Source: Anaerocolumna sp.
GTDB lineage: Bacteria > Bacillota > Clostridia > Lachnospirales > Lachnospiraceae
Direction: 5' to 3'
Assembly (NCBI GenBank): GCA_029239975.1
Contig: JARBTX010000031.1
Coordinates: 1-41,519, forward strand
Length of the DNA: 41,519 nucleotides
Below, in pieces: positions 1-9,153 of this stretch (the stretch's first letter is position 1; each line of letters begins with the position of its first letter). The notes under the pieces are model-generated. The model saw only the letters and a program-made list of their open reading frames with translations. It searched no databases and was not told the DNA's origin. A program made the position numbers and the translations under genes.

Positions 1-1050
1 GTAGGAAAGATGTGATTTATATAATTTAAGTAACTCGTCTGGTAATACCATGTATCCAATACGAATAGCAGGTGCAACTGCTCTTGAAAATGTTCCAAGG
101 TATATTACTTTTCCTGACGAATCGATTCCTTGTAAGGAAGGTATTGGTTTACCTTTATAACGGAATTCACTATCATGGTCATCTTCAATGATATATCGGT
201 TAGGTGCATTGTTTGCCCAGTTTAACAACTCTAAACGTCTTTTTATTGGCATAACAATGCCTAAAGGGTATTGGTGAGAGGGTGTAACATAAACAATATT
301 AGCGTTTGAATTACCTAGTTCATTAATATTAATTCCATTCTGATCAAGGTTAATCGGGGTAACTTGATAATTCATCCCAGTAAATATCTTATAAACTTGC
401 TTATAAGTTGGATTCTCCATAGCCAAACAGTTATAAGTACCATTAGTTCTAACAGTTTCGGTTTTGTTATCATTCTTTATATACTGTAATAGCTGAGATA
501 AAATCTGAAGAAGGTAATCGGCACCAGCTCCAATAATCACTTGGTCTGTATTACAATTCACACCACGAGATTCATGAAGATATCTGGCTATTGCATTTCT
601 TAAACTTTCATCCCCTTGGTTATTACCTAATAGAAATAAATCATTATTATTTTCATTCATACAATCCTTTGATAATTTTCTCCAGATATTATAAGGAAAA
701 TTACTAATATCTATTGCAAATGGAGAGAAATCATAACGGTATGAGATTGCAGTCGGTTTTAACATCCCGTTATTCTTACTTTTATTTACCGTTATATGCG
801 TAAGGTCTGAAATCAGACATACATAATACCCACTACCCGGCATGGATTCAATGTAACCTTCAGACACTAATTGTGCATATGCCATATCTATAGTATTGCG
901 GCTCACTTGAAGATTAGAAGCTAAATTTCTTGTTGAAGGTAATTTAGTCTGATGAGGTAGATTTCCTAGTTTTATTTCATTTTTAATATAGTTATATATT
1001 TGCTCATACATTGGAGTGTTTGAGTGTATATCGATACTTATCGTAAGCAT
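1..1050 (-). CDS. MocR-type GntR/aminotransferase transcriptional regulator (C-terminus cut by window)
   Basis: Reading the minus strand from ATG at 1050 gives 350 codons with no stop before the window edge. Residues 1-75 form a GntR winged helix (PMYEQIYNYIKNEIK, then LPSTRNLASNLQVSRNTIDMAY in two pieces). From about residue 95 the protein is a fold-type I aminotransferase domain, with the conserved IIEDDHDSEFRY segment and a GTFSRAVAPAIRIGY region that should contain the PLP lysine position; here the usual SKT/SKS is S-R, so the lysine may be absent. MocR proteins usually have 450-480 residues, so roughly 100 are missing off the window. AGGAG lies 9 bases before the start. It is divergent from the ABC exporter at 1363, which may be its target; that is inference. 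Confidence 0.9.
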   Translation of the reverse strand, partial: MLTISIDIHSNTPMYEQIYNYIKNEIKLGNLPHQTKLPSTRNLASNLQVSRNTIDMAYAQLVSEGYIESMPGSGYYVCLISDLTHITVNKSKNNGMLKPTAISYRYDFSPFAIDISNFPYNIWRKLSKDCMNENNNDLFLLGNNQGDESLRNAIARYLHESRGVNCNTDQVIIGAGADYLLQILSQLLQYIKNDNKTETVRTNGTYNCLAMENPTYKQVYKIFTGMNYQVTPINLDQNGININELGNSNANIVYVTPSHQYPLGIVMPIKRRLELLNWANNAPNRYIIEDDHDSEFRYKGKPIPSLQGIDSSGKVIYLGTFSRAVAPAIRIGYMVLPDELLKLYKSHLSY

Positions 1051-1102
1051 AAATAATATCTCCTAATTGGCATGGTTATAATTTTGCAAATTCATTTATA
1101 TG

Positions 1103-1131
1103 AGAATACCAGTTTTAATAAAATATATCAA
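1103..1131 (-). promoter_or_regulatory. Putative sigma-A promoter of the MocR-type gene
   Basis: On the minus strand TTGATA (1126-1131) is followed after exactly 17 bases by TATTCT (1103-1108). This would give a leader of about 45 bases before the ATG at 1050. Only sequence match supports it. Confidence 0.4.
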
Positions 1132-1243
1132 CATCTTTTTATAATATCAAGTTCTCATTATTAAATATTATCTAGTAAAAATTAAAATTGAATGAGATTC
1201 TTATTATAATATGTCAAGAGATTAACAATATGGCAGTTATTAG

Positions 1244-1272
1244 TTGATTTACCATTAATTGTATGAGATAAT
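1244..1272 (+). promoter_or_regulatory. Putative sigma-A promoter of the ABC exporter operon
   Basis: TTGATT (1244-1249), a 17-base spacer and GATAAT (1267-1272) lie about 90 bases before the ATPase start. The 312-base gap 1051-1362 holds this, the opposing promoter, and nothing else recognisable. Confidence 0.4.
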
Positions 1273-1362
1273 GAAAAGCGTGTGGTAGGTATTAATAATT
1301 ATCTGATAATAAAAATCAAAAGAAAATAACAGATCAAAGTAAATACCACTTTAGGAGGGCGT

Positions 1363-2124
1363 ATGATAGAAGTAAAAAATGTAACTAAAAAATATGGAAA
1401 ATTACTTGCGAATGATGATTTGAGTTTTACCGTACATCCGGGGGAAATCTCAATACTAGTTGGGCCAAATGGTGCTGGGAAATCCACAATTATTAAAAGT
1501 ATAGCAGGTTTGTTGAGATTCCAGGGAGAAATTCTTATTTGTGGAAAGAAAAATAAGTCCATGGATGCGAAAAGAAATTTAGGTTATATCCCTGAGATTC
1601 CTGCTTTGTATGATATGTTGACTATATGGGAACATATGGAGTTTATTGCCAGAGCGTATTCACTTGAGAATTGGAAAGAAAGAGCAGATTCATTGTTTGA
1701 GCGCTTTGAGTTATCTGATAAAAAGAATAAACTTGGTAGTGAATTATCAAAAGGTATGCAACAAAAAGTAAGTATTTGTTGTGGATTATTACCAAATCCT
1801 AAAGTTATCTTATTTGATGAGCCATTAGTAGGTTTGGACCCCCATGCTATTAAAGAACTTAAAAATATATTAGTTGAGTATAAAACAGATGGTGCTGCAA
1901 TATTACTTAGTACACACATGTTAGATAGTGTTTCTGAATTCTGGGATAGCACCAATATTATGATGGGTGGAAAATTTGCGGCTAGGAGAACTAGAAAAGA
2001 AGTTCTAGGAAGTGGTGAAGATTTAGAGAAATTATTCTTTGATATTACGGAAGGCACGAAGGATAATACGTTACAATCTGCATCAACAACGGATAGAAAG
2101 ATTGTAGGGAAGGAGAAACCATGA
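1363..2124 (+). CDS. ABC transporter ATP-binding protein
   Basis: A 253-residue cytoplasmic ATPase. It has Walker A GPNGAGKST (34-42), the signature LSKGMQQK (128-135), Walker B VILFDEP (148-154), the D-loop GLD and the switch histidine in STHM (185). The signature reads LSKGM, as is common in ABC-2 type exporters rather than importers. AGGAGG at 1353-1358 supports the ATG. Its last four bases overlap the start of the membrane partner at 2121, so the two should be translationally coupled and form one transporter. Substrate is unknown; there is no substrate-binding protein, which argues for export. Confidence 0.95.
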   Translation: MIEVKNVTKKYGKLLANDDLSFTVHPGEISILVGPNGAGKSTIIKSIAGLLRFQGEILICGKKNKSMDAKRNLGYIPEIPALYDMLTIWEHMEFIARAYSLENWKERADSLFERFELSDKKNKLGSELSKGMQQKVSICCGLLPNPKVILFDEPLVGLDPHAIKELKNILVEYKTDGAAILLSTHMLDSVSEFWDSTNIMMGGKFAARRTRKEVLGSGEDLEKLFFDITEGTKDNTLQSASTTDRKIVGKEKP

Positions 2125-3707
2125 AAGCATTAGTTTATCTTTTACTTACAACTTTAAAAAATAGAATTCTAAGTTTAAGAAAAAAGCCTGCAATGTTAAT
2201 TCTCTATTTAATCATGATACTTGGAATTACAGCTATAATTATTGCCGCTAATCTTGGTGATAAAGAACAAGTAGCAACACCAAACTTTGCTGATATACGA
2301 ATATTGTACGGTATTACATCTGGTGTAGCTTTACTTTTTTTATTTTCCTTTATATCAACTGGATTATCAACAGGTTCTACTTTATTTACCATGGCGGACG
2401 TCGGATTACTTTTTGTATCACCAATTACATCAAGAAGAATATTAGTTTATGGTTTAATTAAACAATTGGGAACTACTTTTTTAAGTGCTATTTTTATCCT
2501 TTATCAAGTCGGAACCATAAAAGCGAGTTTTGGATTAAAGGCAAGTTCAATATTTAGTATTTTTATAATTTATGCAATAATGATATTCTTTTGCCAGTTA
2601 ATGTCCATTGCCATCTATATCTTTACCAATGGGAATCAGAAAAGGAAAAAAGCGATTCAAAGTATCTTTTATGGGGTACTTGGCCTACTTGCATTATGGA
2701 TTTATTTTGAGTATACAAAACAAACCGGTTCGATTCTATCTGCTGTTTTAAATATTATCGATAATAGGATGTTTCAATATATACCAGTTACTGGCTGGGC
2801 TACAATGTTTATGAAGGCTTCTATTGAAGGAAACTTATTATATATAGGAATATCGTTATTACTATTTTTAGTGGCTGGAAGTATACTGATTACTTTGTTC
2901 ACATCTGGGGATGCGGATTATTATGAAGATGTTTTAACTAGTACAGAAATTACATTTAATCGACTTCAGGATGCAAAAGAAGGTAAAATGAATACAATTA
3001 AGCGTAAAGTTAAGGTAAAAGAGAAGTTAACGGGTATCAATCGTGGTAAAGGTACTAGTGCAATCTTTTACAAACATTTATGTGAAAAAAGAAGAACTAG
3101 TAGATTGTTATTTATTGATACTTATACGATCTTAGCTGCAGGTGGATCTGGTATTCTTATGTATTTTATGAAAGATAAGAATTCTGTGTATATGATATTA
3201 GGAATATTGGTATATATTCAATTCTTTTTTACTATATTAGGTAAACTAACGGTGGAATTAACAAAACCATACATCTATATGATACCTGAAAAGTCAATTA
3301 AGAAAGTATTAGCAGCTTCTATCACCACGCTATTAAAGCCTTGTATTGATGGAGCTATTATATTCACGGTGGTTTGTATTATTAGTAGAACATCACCTTT
3401 ACTTAATTTATTCCTAGCTTTGGCATATGCTTCTAGTGGAGCAATTTTTGTTGGATATGCTTTATTGTGCCAAAGGATATTTGGATCACAACCAAATAAA
3501 TTAATATCAGGTATGTTAGGTTTAACCTTATTTATGGTAGTTATAGCACCGGGGGTAGGTGCTAGCGTAGCAGCTATTTTTTTATTACCTGAAAGTTTAA
3601 TATTTTTAGGAACGTTTCCCTTTACATTCTGCTGTATTGCCATTACGATTTTAATTTTTGCTACTTGCGGTAATTTATTAGATAAAGCAGAATACACCGG
3701 AAAATAA
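2121..3707 (+). CDS. ABC exporter membrane subunit
   Basis: A 528-residue polytopic membrane protein with about twelve hydrophobic segments in two blocks (residues 25-290 and 335-525), separated by a charged cytoplasmic stretch around residues 270-320. It starts within the stop of the ATPase gene (ATGA overlap). The size and segment pattern fit the family of putative ABC exporters of Firmicutes that pair with a single ATPase. The substrate cannot be told from the sequence. No terminator with a clear T-run follows. Confidence 0.85.
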   Translation: MKALVYLLLTTLKNRILSLRKKPAMLILYLIMILGITAIIIAANLGDKEQVATPNFADIRILYGITSGVALLFLFSFISTGLSTGSTLFTMADVGLLFVSPITSRRILVYGLIKQLGTTFLSAIFILYQVGTIKASFGLKASSIFSIFIIYAIMIFFCQLMSIAIYIFTNGNQKRKKAIQSIFYGVLGLLALWIYFEYTKQTGSILSAVLNIIDNRMFQYIPVTGWATMFMKASIEGNLLYIGISLLLFLVAGSILITLFTSGDADYYEDVLTSTEITFNRLQDAKEGKMNTIKRKVKVKEKLTGINRGKGTSAIFYKHLCEKRRTSRLLFIDTYTILAAGGSGILMYFMKDKNSVYMILGILVYIQFFFTILGKLTVELTKPYIYMIPEKSIKKVLAASITTLLKPCIDGAIIFTVVCIISRTSPLLNLFLALAYASSGAIFVGYALLCQRIFGSQPNKLISGMLGLTLFMVVIAPGVGASVAAIFLLPESLIFLGTFPFTFCCIAITILIFATCGNLLDKAEYTGK

Positions 3708-3808
3708 GCAATTATCTATAATTTCTATAAGTAGTAGTAAACACTGAAGAATGATTCTTTATCGTTTATAATTAATTAAAGAATATAAACACTGGAGGAT
3801 GCAAATAG

Positions 3809-4360
3809 TTGATAACAAATATTTATTTCGTACGACATGCACATTCAACATATACAGCCGATGAGTTAAATCGACCATTATCTGAAAGAGGTCTAGGAGA
3901 TGCAGATAGAGTAACAGAATTACTTTCTAACGAAAATATAACCAATGTTATTTCAAGTCCATATAAACGAGCGATTCAAACAGTTGATGGTATAGCACAA
4001 TTTTATAATCTTGATATTATAATAGATGATGGATTTAGAGAGCGAAAATTGGCATGCAATGCTGTTGATAATTTTGATGAAGCTATTTTACAGGTATGGG
4101 AGAATTTAAATTTCGCGTTACCTGGTGGAGAATCTGGTTATTATGCTAGGGAAAGGGGAGTAACATCTTTAAAAAATGTTATATATAAGTATCGTGGAGG
4201 TAATATAGTAATAGGTACTCACGGAAATATAATGGTTCTAATAATGAACTACTATAATAAAAAATATAATTATGATTTCTGGAGCAAATTAAATATGCCA
4301 GATATATATAAACTAAGTTTTAAGGATGAAATTCTTTTAGAAGTGAAACCAATATGGTAA
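3809..4360 (+). CDS. Histidine phosphatase family protein (phosphoglycerate-mutase-like)
   Basis: A 183-residue protein starting with TTG; GGAGG ends 10 bases before it. The catalytic RHAHS motif (R9-H10) sits at the N-terminus as in the family, SPYKRAIQT near residue 52 supplies the second arginine, E near residue 78 is in a FRERKL segment, and IGTHGNIM near residue 137 provides the second histidine. These are all the catalytic residues of the 2H-phosphatase fold. The natural substrate is unknown; members range from sugar phosphatases to cobalamin-pathway enzymes. It is a single gene ended by the strong bidirectional terminator at 4382. Confidence 0.88.
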   Translation: MITNIYFVRHAHSTYTADELNRPLSERGLGDADRVTELLSNENITNVISSPYKRAIQTVDGIAQFYNLDIIIDDGFRERKLACNAVDNFDEAILQVWENLNFALPGGESGYYARERGVTSLKNVIYKYRGGNIVIGTHGNIMVLIMNYYNKKYNYDFWSKLNMPDIYKLSFKDEILLEVKPIW

Positions 4361-4381
4361 ATATAATAAATTTAAATGACA

Positions 4382-4421
4382 AAAAAAGAGTACGAAATGT
4401 AATGATTTCGTACTCTTTTTT
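4382..4421. terminator. Bidirectional rho-independent terminator
   Basis: Perfect 12-bp stem AGAGTACGAAAT / ATTTCGTACTCT with a 6-base loop, flanked by A-run on the left and T-run on the right. It lies between the converging histidine phosphatase and MerR genes and can serve both. Confidence 0.92.
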
Positions 4422-4440
4422 GTATTCGTATTAAAAAGTT

Positions 4441-4833
4441 TTACTCATTTACCAAACGGTCTCCATCAATATGGAAGATACCGATTTCTTTATAGTGATC
4501 GATTTTATAATTCACTGTACTTAAACTATTTTCTAATTGTTTCATTTGTTCTAGTATATGTTCTTTATGATTTAATAAAATTTCTCTACGAACTTCAACC
4601 GTTTCATTCCCTTTTAAACATAAATTCATAAATTCTTTTATTTTATCAATTGACATACCAGAATTCTTAAGGCAACAGATAAGTCCTAACCATTCAATAT
4701 CATTGTCAGAAAACTTCCTTATACCAGTGCAACTCCTTCTCACTAGTGGTAATAAGCCTTCTTTATCATAATAACGTAATGCGTAGATAGAAAGCCCTGT
4801 TTTTTCTGCAACTTGCTTAATTGTATAATCCAT
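4441..4833 (-). CDS. MerR family regulator, AdhR/NmlR-like
   Basis: A 130-residue MerR protein. The N-terminal winged helix reads YTIKQVAEKTGLS then ALRYYDKEGLLP; a coiled-coil dimerisation helix follows (about residues 75-115). The start is the ATG at 4833, seven bases after AGGAGG; the longer frame to 4950 has no ribosome site and runs into the operator. C53-C54 in the LICCLKNSGMS segment aligns with the redox-sensing Cys52 of Bacillus subtilis AdhR, which senses aldehydes. It is divergent from the aldo/keto reductase operon, whose promoter at 4917-4947 has a MerR-type spacer. Effector identity is inference. Confidence 0.92.
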   Translation of the reverse strand: MDYTIKQVAEKTGLSIYALRYYDKEGLLPLVRRSCTGIRKFSDNDIEWLGLICCLKNSGMSIDKIKEFMNLCLKGNETVEVRREILLNHKEHILEQMKQLENSLSTVNYKIDHYKEIGIFHIDGDRLVNE

Positions 4834-4870
4834 GACATATCCTCCTAAACCTAGACAATTTACTGTTATT

Positions 4871-4899
4871 AAAATAACATAAGCAGGAAGCGGTGTCAA
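4871..4899 (-). promoter_or_regulatory. Putative promoter of the merR-like gene
   Basis: On the minus strand TTGACA (4894-4899), 17 bases, TATTTT (4871-4876). The leader would be about 30 bases. The -35 is consensus. Confidence 0.5.
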
Positions 4900-4916
4900 T
4901 AAAATTGAAAAAAACC

Positions 4917-4947
4917 TTGACCTAGAGTTAACTCTATGGAATATACT
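4917..4947 (+). promoter_or_regulatory. MerR-type promoter/operator of the aldo/keto reductase operon
   Basis: TTGACC (4917-4922) and TATACT (4942-4947) are 19 bases apart, the over-long spacer that MerR activators correct by twisting DNA. The spacer contains the perfect palindrome TAGAGTTAACTCTA (4923-4936). Viewed as two 7-base halves with a TTAA centre (4921-4938), it resembles the published AdhR repeat CTTAAAG-N4-CTTTAAG. The MerR-like gene lies immediately upstream, divergent. Confidence 0.8.
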
Positions 4948-5052
4948 CAAATATAGTATGTGTGGAAAATTGCAAACATCAAGTATGATTTATATTACAT
5001 AATAGCTTTGCAATTATCTATAATCTTTTAATCTGAAAGGGGATTTACTATT

Positions 5053-6189
5053 ATGAATTACAGAGATTTTGGTAAAACTGGGGAAAAGATATCAGCATTA
5101 GGTTTTGGATGTATGAGATTACCGGAATACGAAAAAGATGGACAATGGTTTATTGATGAAGAAAAAGCAATTCCAATGTTATTACATGCCTATGAAAACG
5201 GGGTTAATTACTTTGATACTGCACCATACTATTGTCATTCAAACAGTGAAATTACAGTAGGTAAAGCGTTTAAACATATCCGTGATAAGGTAATGTTATC
5301 AACTAAAATATCATTAGGGGACTGTAAAACAACAGAAGATTATCGTAAAAATCTAGAAAGAAGTTTAAAAAAGATGGATACCCCATATATTGATTATTTC
5401 CATTTTTGGGGTATTAATAAACAAGCATTTGATGATGTTGTATTAAAGTTAAACTTATTAGAAGAAGCAAAAAAGGCTAAAGAAGAAGGCTTAATAAGAC
5501 ATATATCCTTCTCATTTCATGATGATGCACAAAATATAAAATACATAATCGATACAGCGGAAGAAAGAGGCGTACCAATGGAAACCATGTTGGTACAATA
5601 TAATCTTTTAGATAGAAGTAATGAAGAGATGATTGCTTATGCAGGTTCAAAAGGATTAGGTGTTGTTGCCATGGGACCGGTTGGTGGTGGTAGACTTGCA
5701 GCTCCAACTGATTTATATAAGAAATTAACGGGTAATCCATCTATTGCAACATATGAACTTGCATTTAAATTCGTATTAGGTAATCCAAACTTAAGTTGTG
5801 CTTTATCTGGTATGCAAGATTTAGATATGGTTGATAAAAACTTAGCTATTGGCAGTGATGATACTGTTCTTACAGAAGATGAATGGAAACAACTAGGTGA
5901 TGCCGTAGAACAATTAAAGAAATTCAGTGAATTATATTGTACAGGTTGTGCATATTGTCAACCATGTCCAGCTGGAATTAATATCCCACATATCTTTAAT
6001 ATGTATACATACCATAATGTTTATGGACTAACAGGTCATGCAAAATGGGAAATTAATAAATATATTAATGATGATGGTAAAACAATTAAGGATTGTAAAG
6101 ATTGTGGTATCTGCGAGAAAAAATGTCCACAAAAATTACAAATTCGTTCTGAATTAAAACGTGTTGAAGAAGTATTAGCAGCGTTATAA
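5053..6189 (+). CDS. Aldo/keto reductase with C-terminal 2x[4Fe-4S] ferredoxin domain
   Basis: A 378-residue NAD(P)H-dependent carbonyl reductase. The catalytic tetrad D55, Y60, K85 and H117 can be read (FDTAPYY, STKIS, YFHFWG). Residues 290-360 are a ferredoxin-like tail with two cysteine sets: C296-x2-C299-x2-C302-x2-C305 and C348-x2-C351-x2-C354-x3-C358, with CP after the last cysteine of the second set. This architecture is common in anaerobic Firmicutes. GAAAGGGGA precedes the ATG. It is the first gene of the operon behind the MerR-type promoter; with the AdhR-like regulator this suggests a role in aldehyde reduction. The physiological substrate is not known. Confidence 0.93.
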   Translation: MNYRDFGKTGEKISALGFGCMRLPEYEKDGQWFIDEEKAIPMLLHAYENGVNYFDTAPYYCHSNSEITVGKAFKHIRDKVMLSTKISLGDCKTTEDYRKNLERSLKKMDTPYIDYFHFWGINKQAFDDVVLKLNLLEEAKKAKEEGLIRHISFSFHDDAQNIKYIIDTAEERGVPMETMLVQYNLLDRSNEEMIAYAGSKGLGVVAMGPVGGGRLAAPTDLYKKLTGNPSIATYELAFKFVLGNPNLSCALSGMQDLDMVDKNLAIGSDDTVLTEDEWKQLGDAVEQLKKFSELYCTGCAYCQPCPAGINIPHIFNMYTYHNVYGLTGHAKWEINKYINDDGKTIKDCKDCGICEKKCPQKLQIRSELKRVEEVLAAL

Positions 6190-6256
6190 TGTTACGTGAA
6201 ATAATGCATATTATTCTTTAAAACAAACAATATAATATAAAAACGGAGGGTTTACA

Positions 6257-7282
6257 ATGAGAGCGCTATTTATTGGTGGAACAGGAACCATTAGTACAGC
6301 AATATCAAAGCAATTACTTGAACGAGGTGATGAACTCTATATATTAAATCGTGGTAATCGTAATAATATACTACCTTCTAATGTAAAAGAAATAACTGTA
6401 GATGTGAATAACGAAGAAGAAGTTGCGAAATGTATCGCTAATTTAGAGTTTGACGTGGTAGCTGATTTTATCGCATTTGTTCCAGAACAATTGGAAAGAG
6501 ACTATCGATTATTTAACGGTAAAACAAAACAGTTTATATTTATTAGCTCTGCTTCCGCATATCAGAAGCCATTATCTGATTATAGAGTTTCAGAAAGCAC
6601 TCCATTAGCAAATCCATATTGGGAATATTCTCGTAATAAGATTGCTTGCGAAGAATTCTTAATGAAGATGTATCGTGAAAATGGCTTTCCAGTTACGATT
6701 GTTAGACCAAGTCATACCTATGATGATAGAAGCATCCCTTTAGGTGTTCATGGCAATAATGGAAGCTGGCAGGTAGCAAAAAGAATGCTAGAAGGTAAAA
6801 AAGTTATTATTCATGGAGATGGTACATCACTTTGGACTATGACTCATAACAGCGATTTCGCAAAAGGTTTTATTGGTTTAATGGGTAATATTCATGCAAT
6901 CGGTGAATCCGTTCAAATAACATCAGACGAAACGTTAACTTGGAACCAAATCTATCAAGCAATTGCAGATGCACTAGATGTTAAATTAAATGCGATACAT
7001 GTATCTTCTGAGTTTTTAGATGCATGTAGTAAACAAGATTTTAAGGGATCTTTAATTGGTGATAAAGCGAATTCCGTGGTATTTGATAATACGAAATTAA
7101 AACGATTAGTACCAGATTTTGTTGCAACGGTACGTTACGATCAAGGTATTAAACAAACCATTCAAAATGTATTAAATCACCCAGAATTACAGGTAGAAGA
7201 TACAGAATTTGATGAGTGGTGTGACAAGGTAATTTTAGCAATGGAAAAAGCTGTACAAGAGATATCTAGTATTTGTTTGTAA
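6257..7282 (+). CDS. NAD-dependent epimerase/dehydratase family protein
   Basis: A 341-residue extended short-chain dehydrogenase. The nucleotide-binding GGTGTIS (8-14) follows the first strand; the catalytic tyrosine and lysine are in WEYSRNKIACEE (about residue 128), with ISSASAY supplying the serine. The C-terminal half, with IHGDGTSLWTMTHNSDFAKG, is the substrate-binding part seen in sugar-nucleotide epimerases. ACGGAGGG is placed well before the ATG. It lies 67 bases behind the aldo/keto reductase in the same direction with no terminator between, so co-transcription is likely. Substrate unknown. Confidence 0.88.
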   Translation: MRALFIGGTGTISTAISKQLLERGDELYILNRGNRNNILPSNVKEITVDVNNEEEVAKCIANLEFDVVADFIAFVPEQLERDYRLFNGKTKQFIFISSASAYQKPLSDYRVSESTPLANPYWEYSRNKIACEEFLMKMYRENGFPVTIVRPSHTYDDRSIPLGVHGNNGSWQVAKRMLEGKKVIIHGDGTSLWTMTHNSDFAKGFIGLMGNIHAIGESVQITSDETLTWNQIYQAIADALDVKLNAIHVSSEFLDACSKQDFKGSLIGDKANSVVFDNTKLKRLVPDFVATVRYDQGIKQTIQNVLNHPELQVEDTEFDEWCDKVILAMEKAVQEISSICL

Positions 7283-7355
7283 ATGATCTTATCTATTAAT
7301 ATAGTTATATAAATCATAGATTGAAATAAAAATAGTCATTTTGGAGGTAAAATCA

Positions 7356-8090
7356 ATGACAGAAGTAAAAGGAAAATGGGCATTAATAACAGGAGCAAGT
7401 AGAGGCGTTGGATATGAAATTGCGAAATTTATGGCAAGCCACGGATGTAATTTAGTCCTTCATAGTAGAAGCCTTGGACATACAGATAAAGTATTAGAAG
7501 AAGTAAAAGCTATGGGTATTGAAGCATATGCGGTTCAAGCTGAATTATCCGATATGAATGCTGTAAATAAAATGCTGGATGAGATCGAAGAAAAAGGAAC
7601 TCATATTGATATCTTATTTAATGATGCAGCAGTTCAAATCGCATATAGAACAGAATACTATAAAACTCCAGTTGAGGATTATACACAAAGCTTTTTAATT
7701 AATACAATCGCTCCAGCAATGATTTGCTATCGATTAATTCCAAAGATGATTGAAAAAGGATTTGGTAGAGTAATTAATACAACAAGTGGAATAAGAAATG
7801 AACCAGAACAAGCTGGTTATTCTGCAAGTAAAGCAGCACTTGATAAGATCACTATAGATTTAGGTTCTAAATTACAAGGAACTGATGTCATGATTAACTT
7901 AACAGATCCAGGCTGGTGCAGAACGGATTTAGGTGGACCACATGCTCCAAATGCAGTAGAAAGTTGTATACCTGGAATCGTGGTAGGTGCATTTGTGGAT
8001 GACAAAAAGAGCGGAAGATTTTTACACGCTCAATTATTTACTGGAATGACCTTAGAAGATGCAGTACAAAAGGCTTATACGATTGAGTAA
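7356..8090 (+). CDS. Short-chain dehydrogenase/reductase
   Basis: A 244-residue classical SDR. It has the coenzyme motif TGASRGVG near the N-terminus, NDAA in place of the usual NNAG, the catalytic serine in NTTSG and the YSASK catalytic tyrosine-lysine pair. The ATG at 7356 was chosen because the TTG 15 bases upstream is part of the ribosome site TTGGAGG itself. It follows the epimerase by 73 bases and precedes a glycosidase-like gene, probably in one operon. The mix of three oxidoreductases and one glycosidase suggests modification of a sugar or glycoside, which is inference. Confidence 0.9.
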   Translation: MTEVKGKWALITGASRGVGYEIAKFMASHGCNLVLHSRSLGHTDKVLEEVKAMGIEAYAVQAELSDMNAVNKMLDEIEEKGTHIDILFNDAAVQIAYRTEYYKTPVEDYTQSFLINTIAPAMICYRLIPKMIEKGFGRVINTTSGIRNEPEQAGYSASKAALDKITIDLGSKLQGTDVMINLTDPGWCRTDLGGPHAPNAVESCIPGIVVGAFVDDKKSGRFLHAQLFTGMTLEDAVQKAYTIE

Positions 8091-8169
8091 TAAAAAAATA
8101 TTCGACTAAAGTGTAATTATATCGTTTCTATTTATAGAAACAACATACAGAAAGATATTGGTGAACAAC

Positions 8170-9099
8170 ATGGATTTTATTAAAGGAATAACCTTTGGTT
8201 CTTTTGCGCCAAGGGATAGTTTTAAAACGGTAGCATCAAAGGAAAGTTTACTTCGCATGAAAGAAAGAACCGGAGCAGACTTTGTAATATTTGTTCCAGC
8301 GGGGCTTCAAGAAACTGCTCAATCTGAATATATAGATTTCAAAGGATTTAGAACCATAGGAGATGATGAACTTATTGAAATGATTCAATATGCGAAATCC
8401 ATTGGTTTAAGAGTAGCTCTAAAACCAACCGTAAATTGTTTAAATGGTACTTGGAGAGCTCATATTAACTTTTTTGATAATGATGTTCATTGTGAACCTA
8501 AGTGGAGTAACTGGTTTGAGTCTTATACTGCATTCCAATTACATTTTGCAGAGATCGCTGAAAATACTGGTTGCGAAATGTTTATTGCAGGCTGCGAAAT
8601 GGTAAATGCACAGAGAAGAGAAGTTGAATGGCGTAGACTGATTGCGGATATTAAATCCATTTACAATGGTCCTGTATCATATAATACAGATAAATACCAA
8701 GAAGAACATGTAGCATGGTGGGATTGTGTTGATGTGATTTCTTCTAGTGGTTATTATCCATTACAAGATTGGGATCAGGAATTAGACCGTATTGAAGCTG
8801 TTGTGAAAAAATTTAATAAACCATTTTTCTTTGCGGAAGCTGGTTGTATGTCAGCAGCAGGATCTTCTGCAGTTCCAAATGACTGGGGTCTTGCAGGTGA
8901 AGTTAATCTAGAAGAACAAGCAGAATGGTACAGAGAAATGTTTGATAAAACTTCAAAGCGTGACTGGGTTGGTGGCTTTGGATTATGGGATTGGGCTTGG
9001 AGACAGTATCATATAGGCGATGCGGATAAGCAACGCGGATATGATATCTATGGAAAACCAGCAGAACTTGTTGTAAAAGAATACTATTCATCCAAATAA
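8170..9099 (+). CDS. TIM-barrel glycoside hydrolase, GH113-like
   Basis: A 309-residue protein without signal peptide. Family GH113 (beta-mannanase-like) features can be followed: GITFGSFAPRDSF at the start, FIAGCEMVN with candidate acid/base E143, and KPFFFAEAGC with candidate nucleophile E223, at spacing usual for clan A hydrolases; GGFGLWDWAW lies near the end. The start is uncertain: ATG 8170 has GGTGA five bases upstream, while TTG 8158 and GTG 8161 are in frame. A small hairpin GTTTCTA/TAGAAAC (8124-8141) without T-run precedes it. As last gene of the operon it may act on an intracellular oligosaccharide. Confidence 0.8.
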   Translation: MDFIKGITFGSFAPRDSFKTVASKESLLRMKERTGADFVIFVPAGLQETAQSEYIDFKGFRTIGDDELIEMIQYAKSIGLRVALKPTVNCLNGTWRAHINFFDNDVHCEPKWSNWFESYTAFQLHFAEIAENTGCEMFIAGCEMVNAQRREVEWRRLIADIKSIYNGPVSYNTDKYQEEHVAWWDCVDVISSSGYYPLQDWDQELDRIEAVVKKFNKPFFFAEAGCMSAAGSSAVPNDWGLAGEVNLEEQAEWYREMFDKTSKRDWVGGFGLWDWAWRQYHIGDADKQRGYDIYGKPAELVVKEYYSSK

Positions 9100-9125
9100 A
9101 ATACAAAGTTAGTCAAATTTTAGAA

Positions 9126-9153
9126 TTGACGAAACGCAATACAAAGGTATAAT
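9126..9153 (+). promoter_or_regulatory. Strong putative sigma-A promoter directly before a hairpin
   Basis: TTGACG (9126-9131), 16 bases, TATAAT (9148-9153). Transcription would begin about 9160, inside the hairpin that starts at 9154, and would give a leader of about 170 bases for the ABC exporter at 9332. Confidence 0.55.

Noticed and set aside
1584-2057. 157-codon frame on the minus strand
   Set aside because: It lies wholly opposite the ABC ATPase, has no ribosome site and no family sense.
3275-3697. 140-codon minus-strand frame
   Set aside because: Antisense to the ABC membrane subunit; its apparent hydrophobicity is a by-product of the opposite strand.
4834-4950. N-terminal extension of the MerR-like protein
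   Set aside because: The extension overlaps the operator and promoter, lacks a ribosome site and is unlike MerR N-termini.
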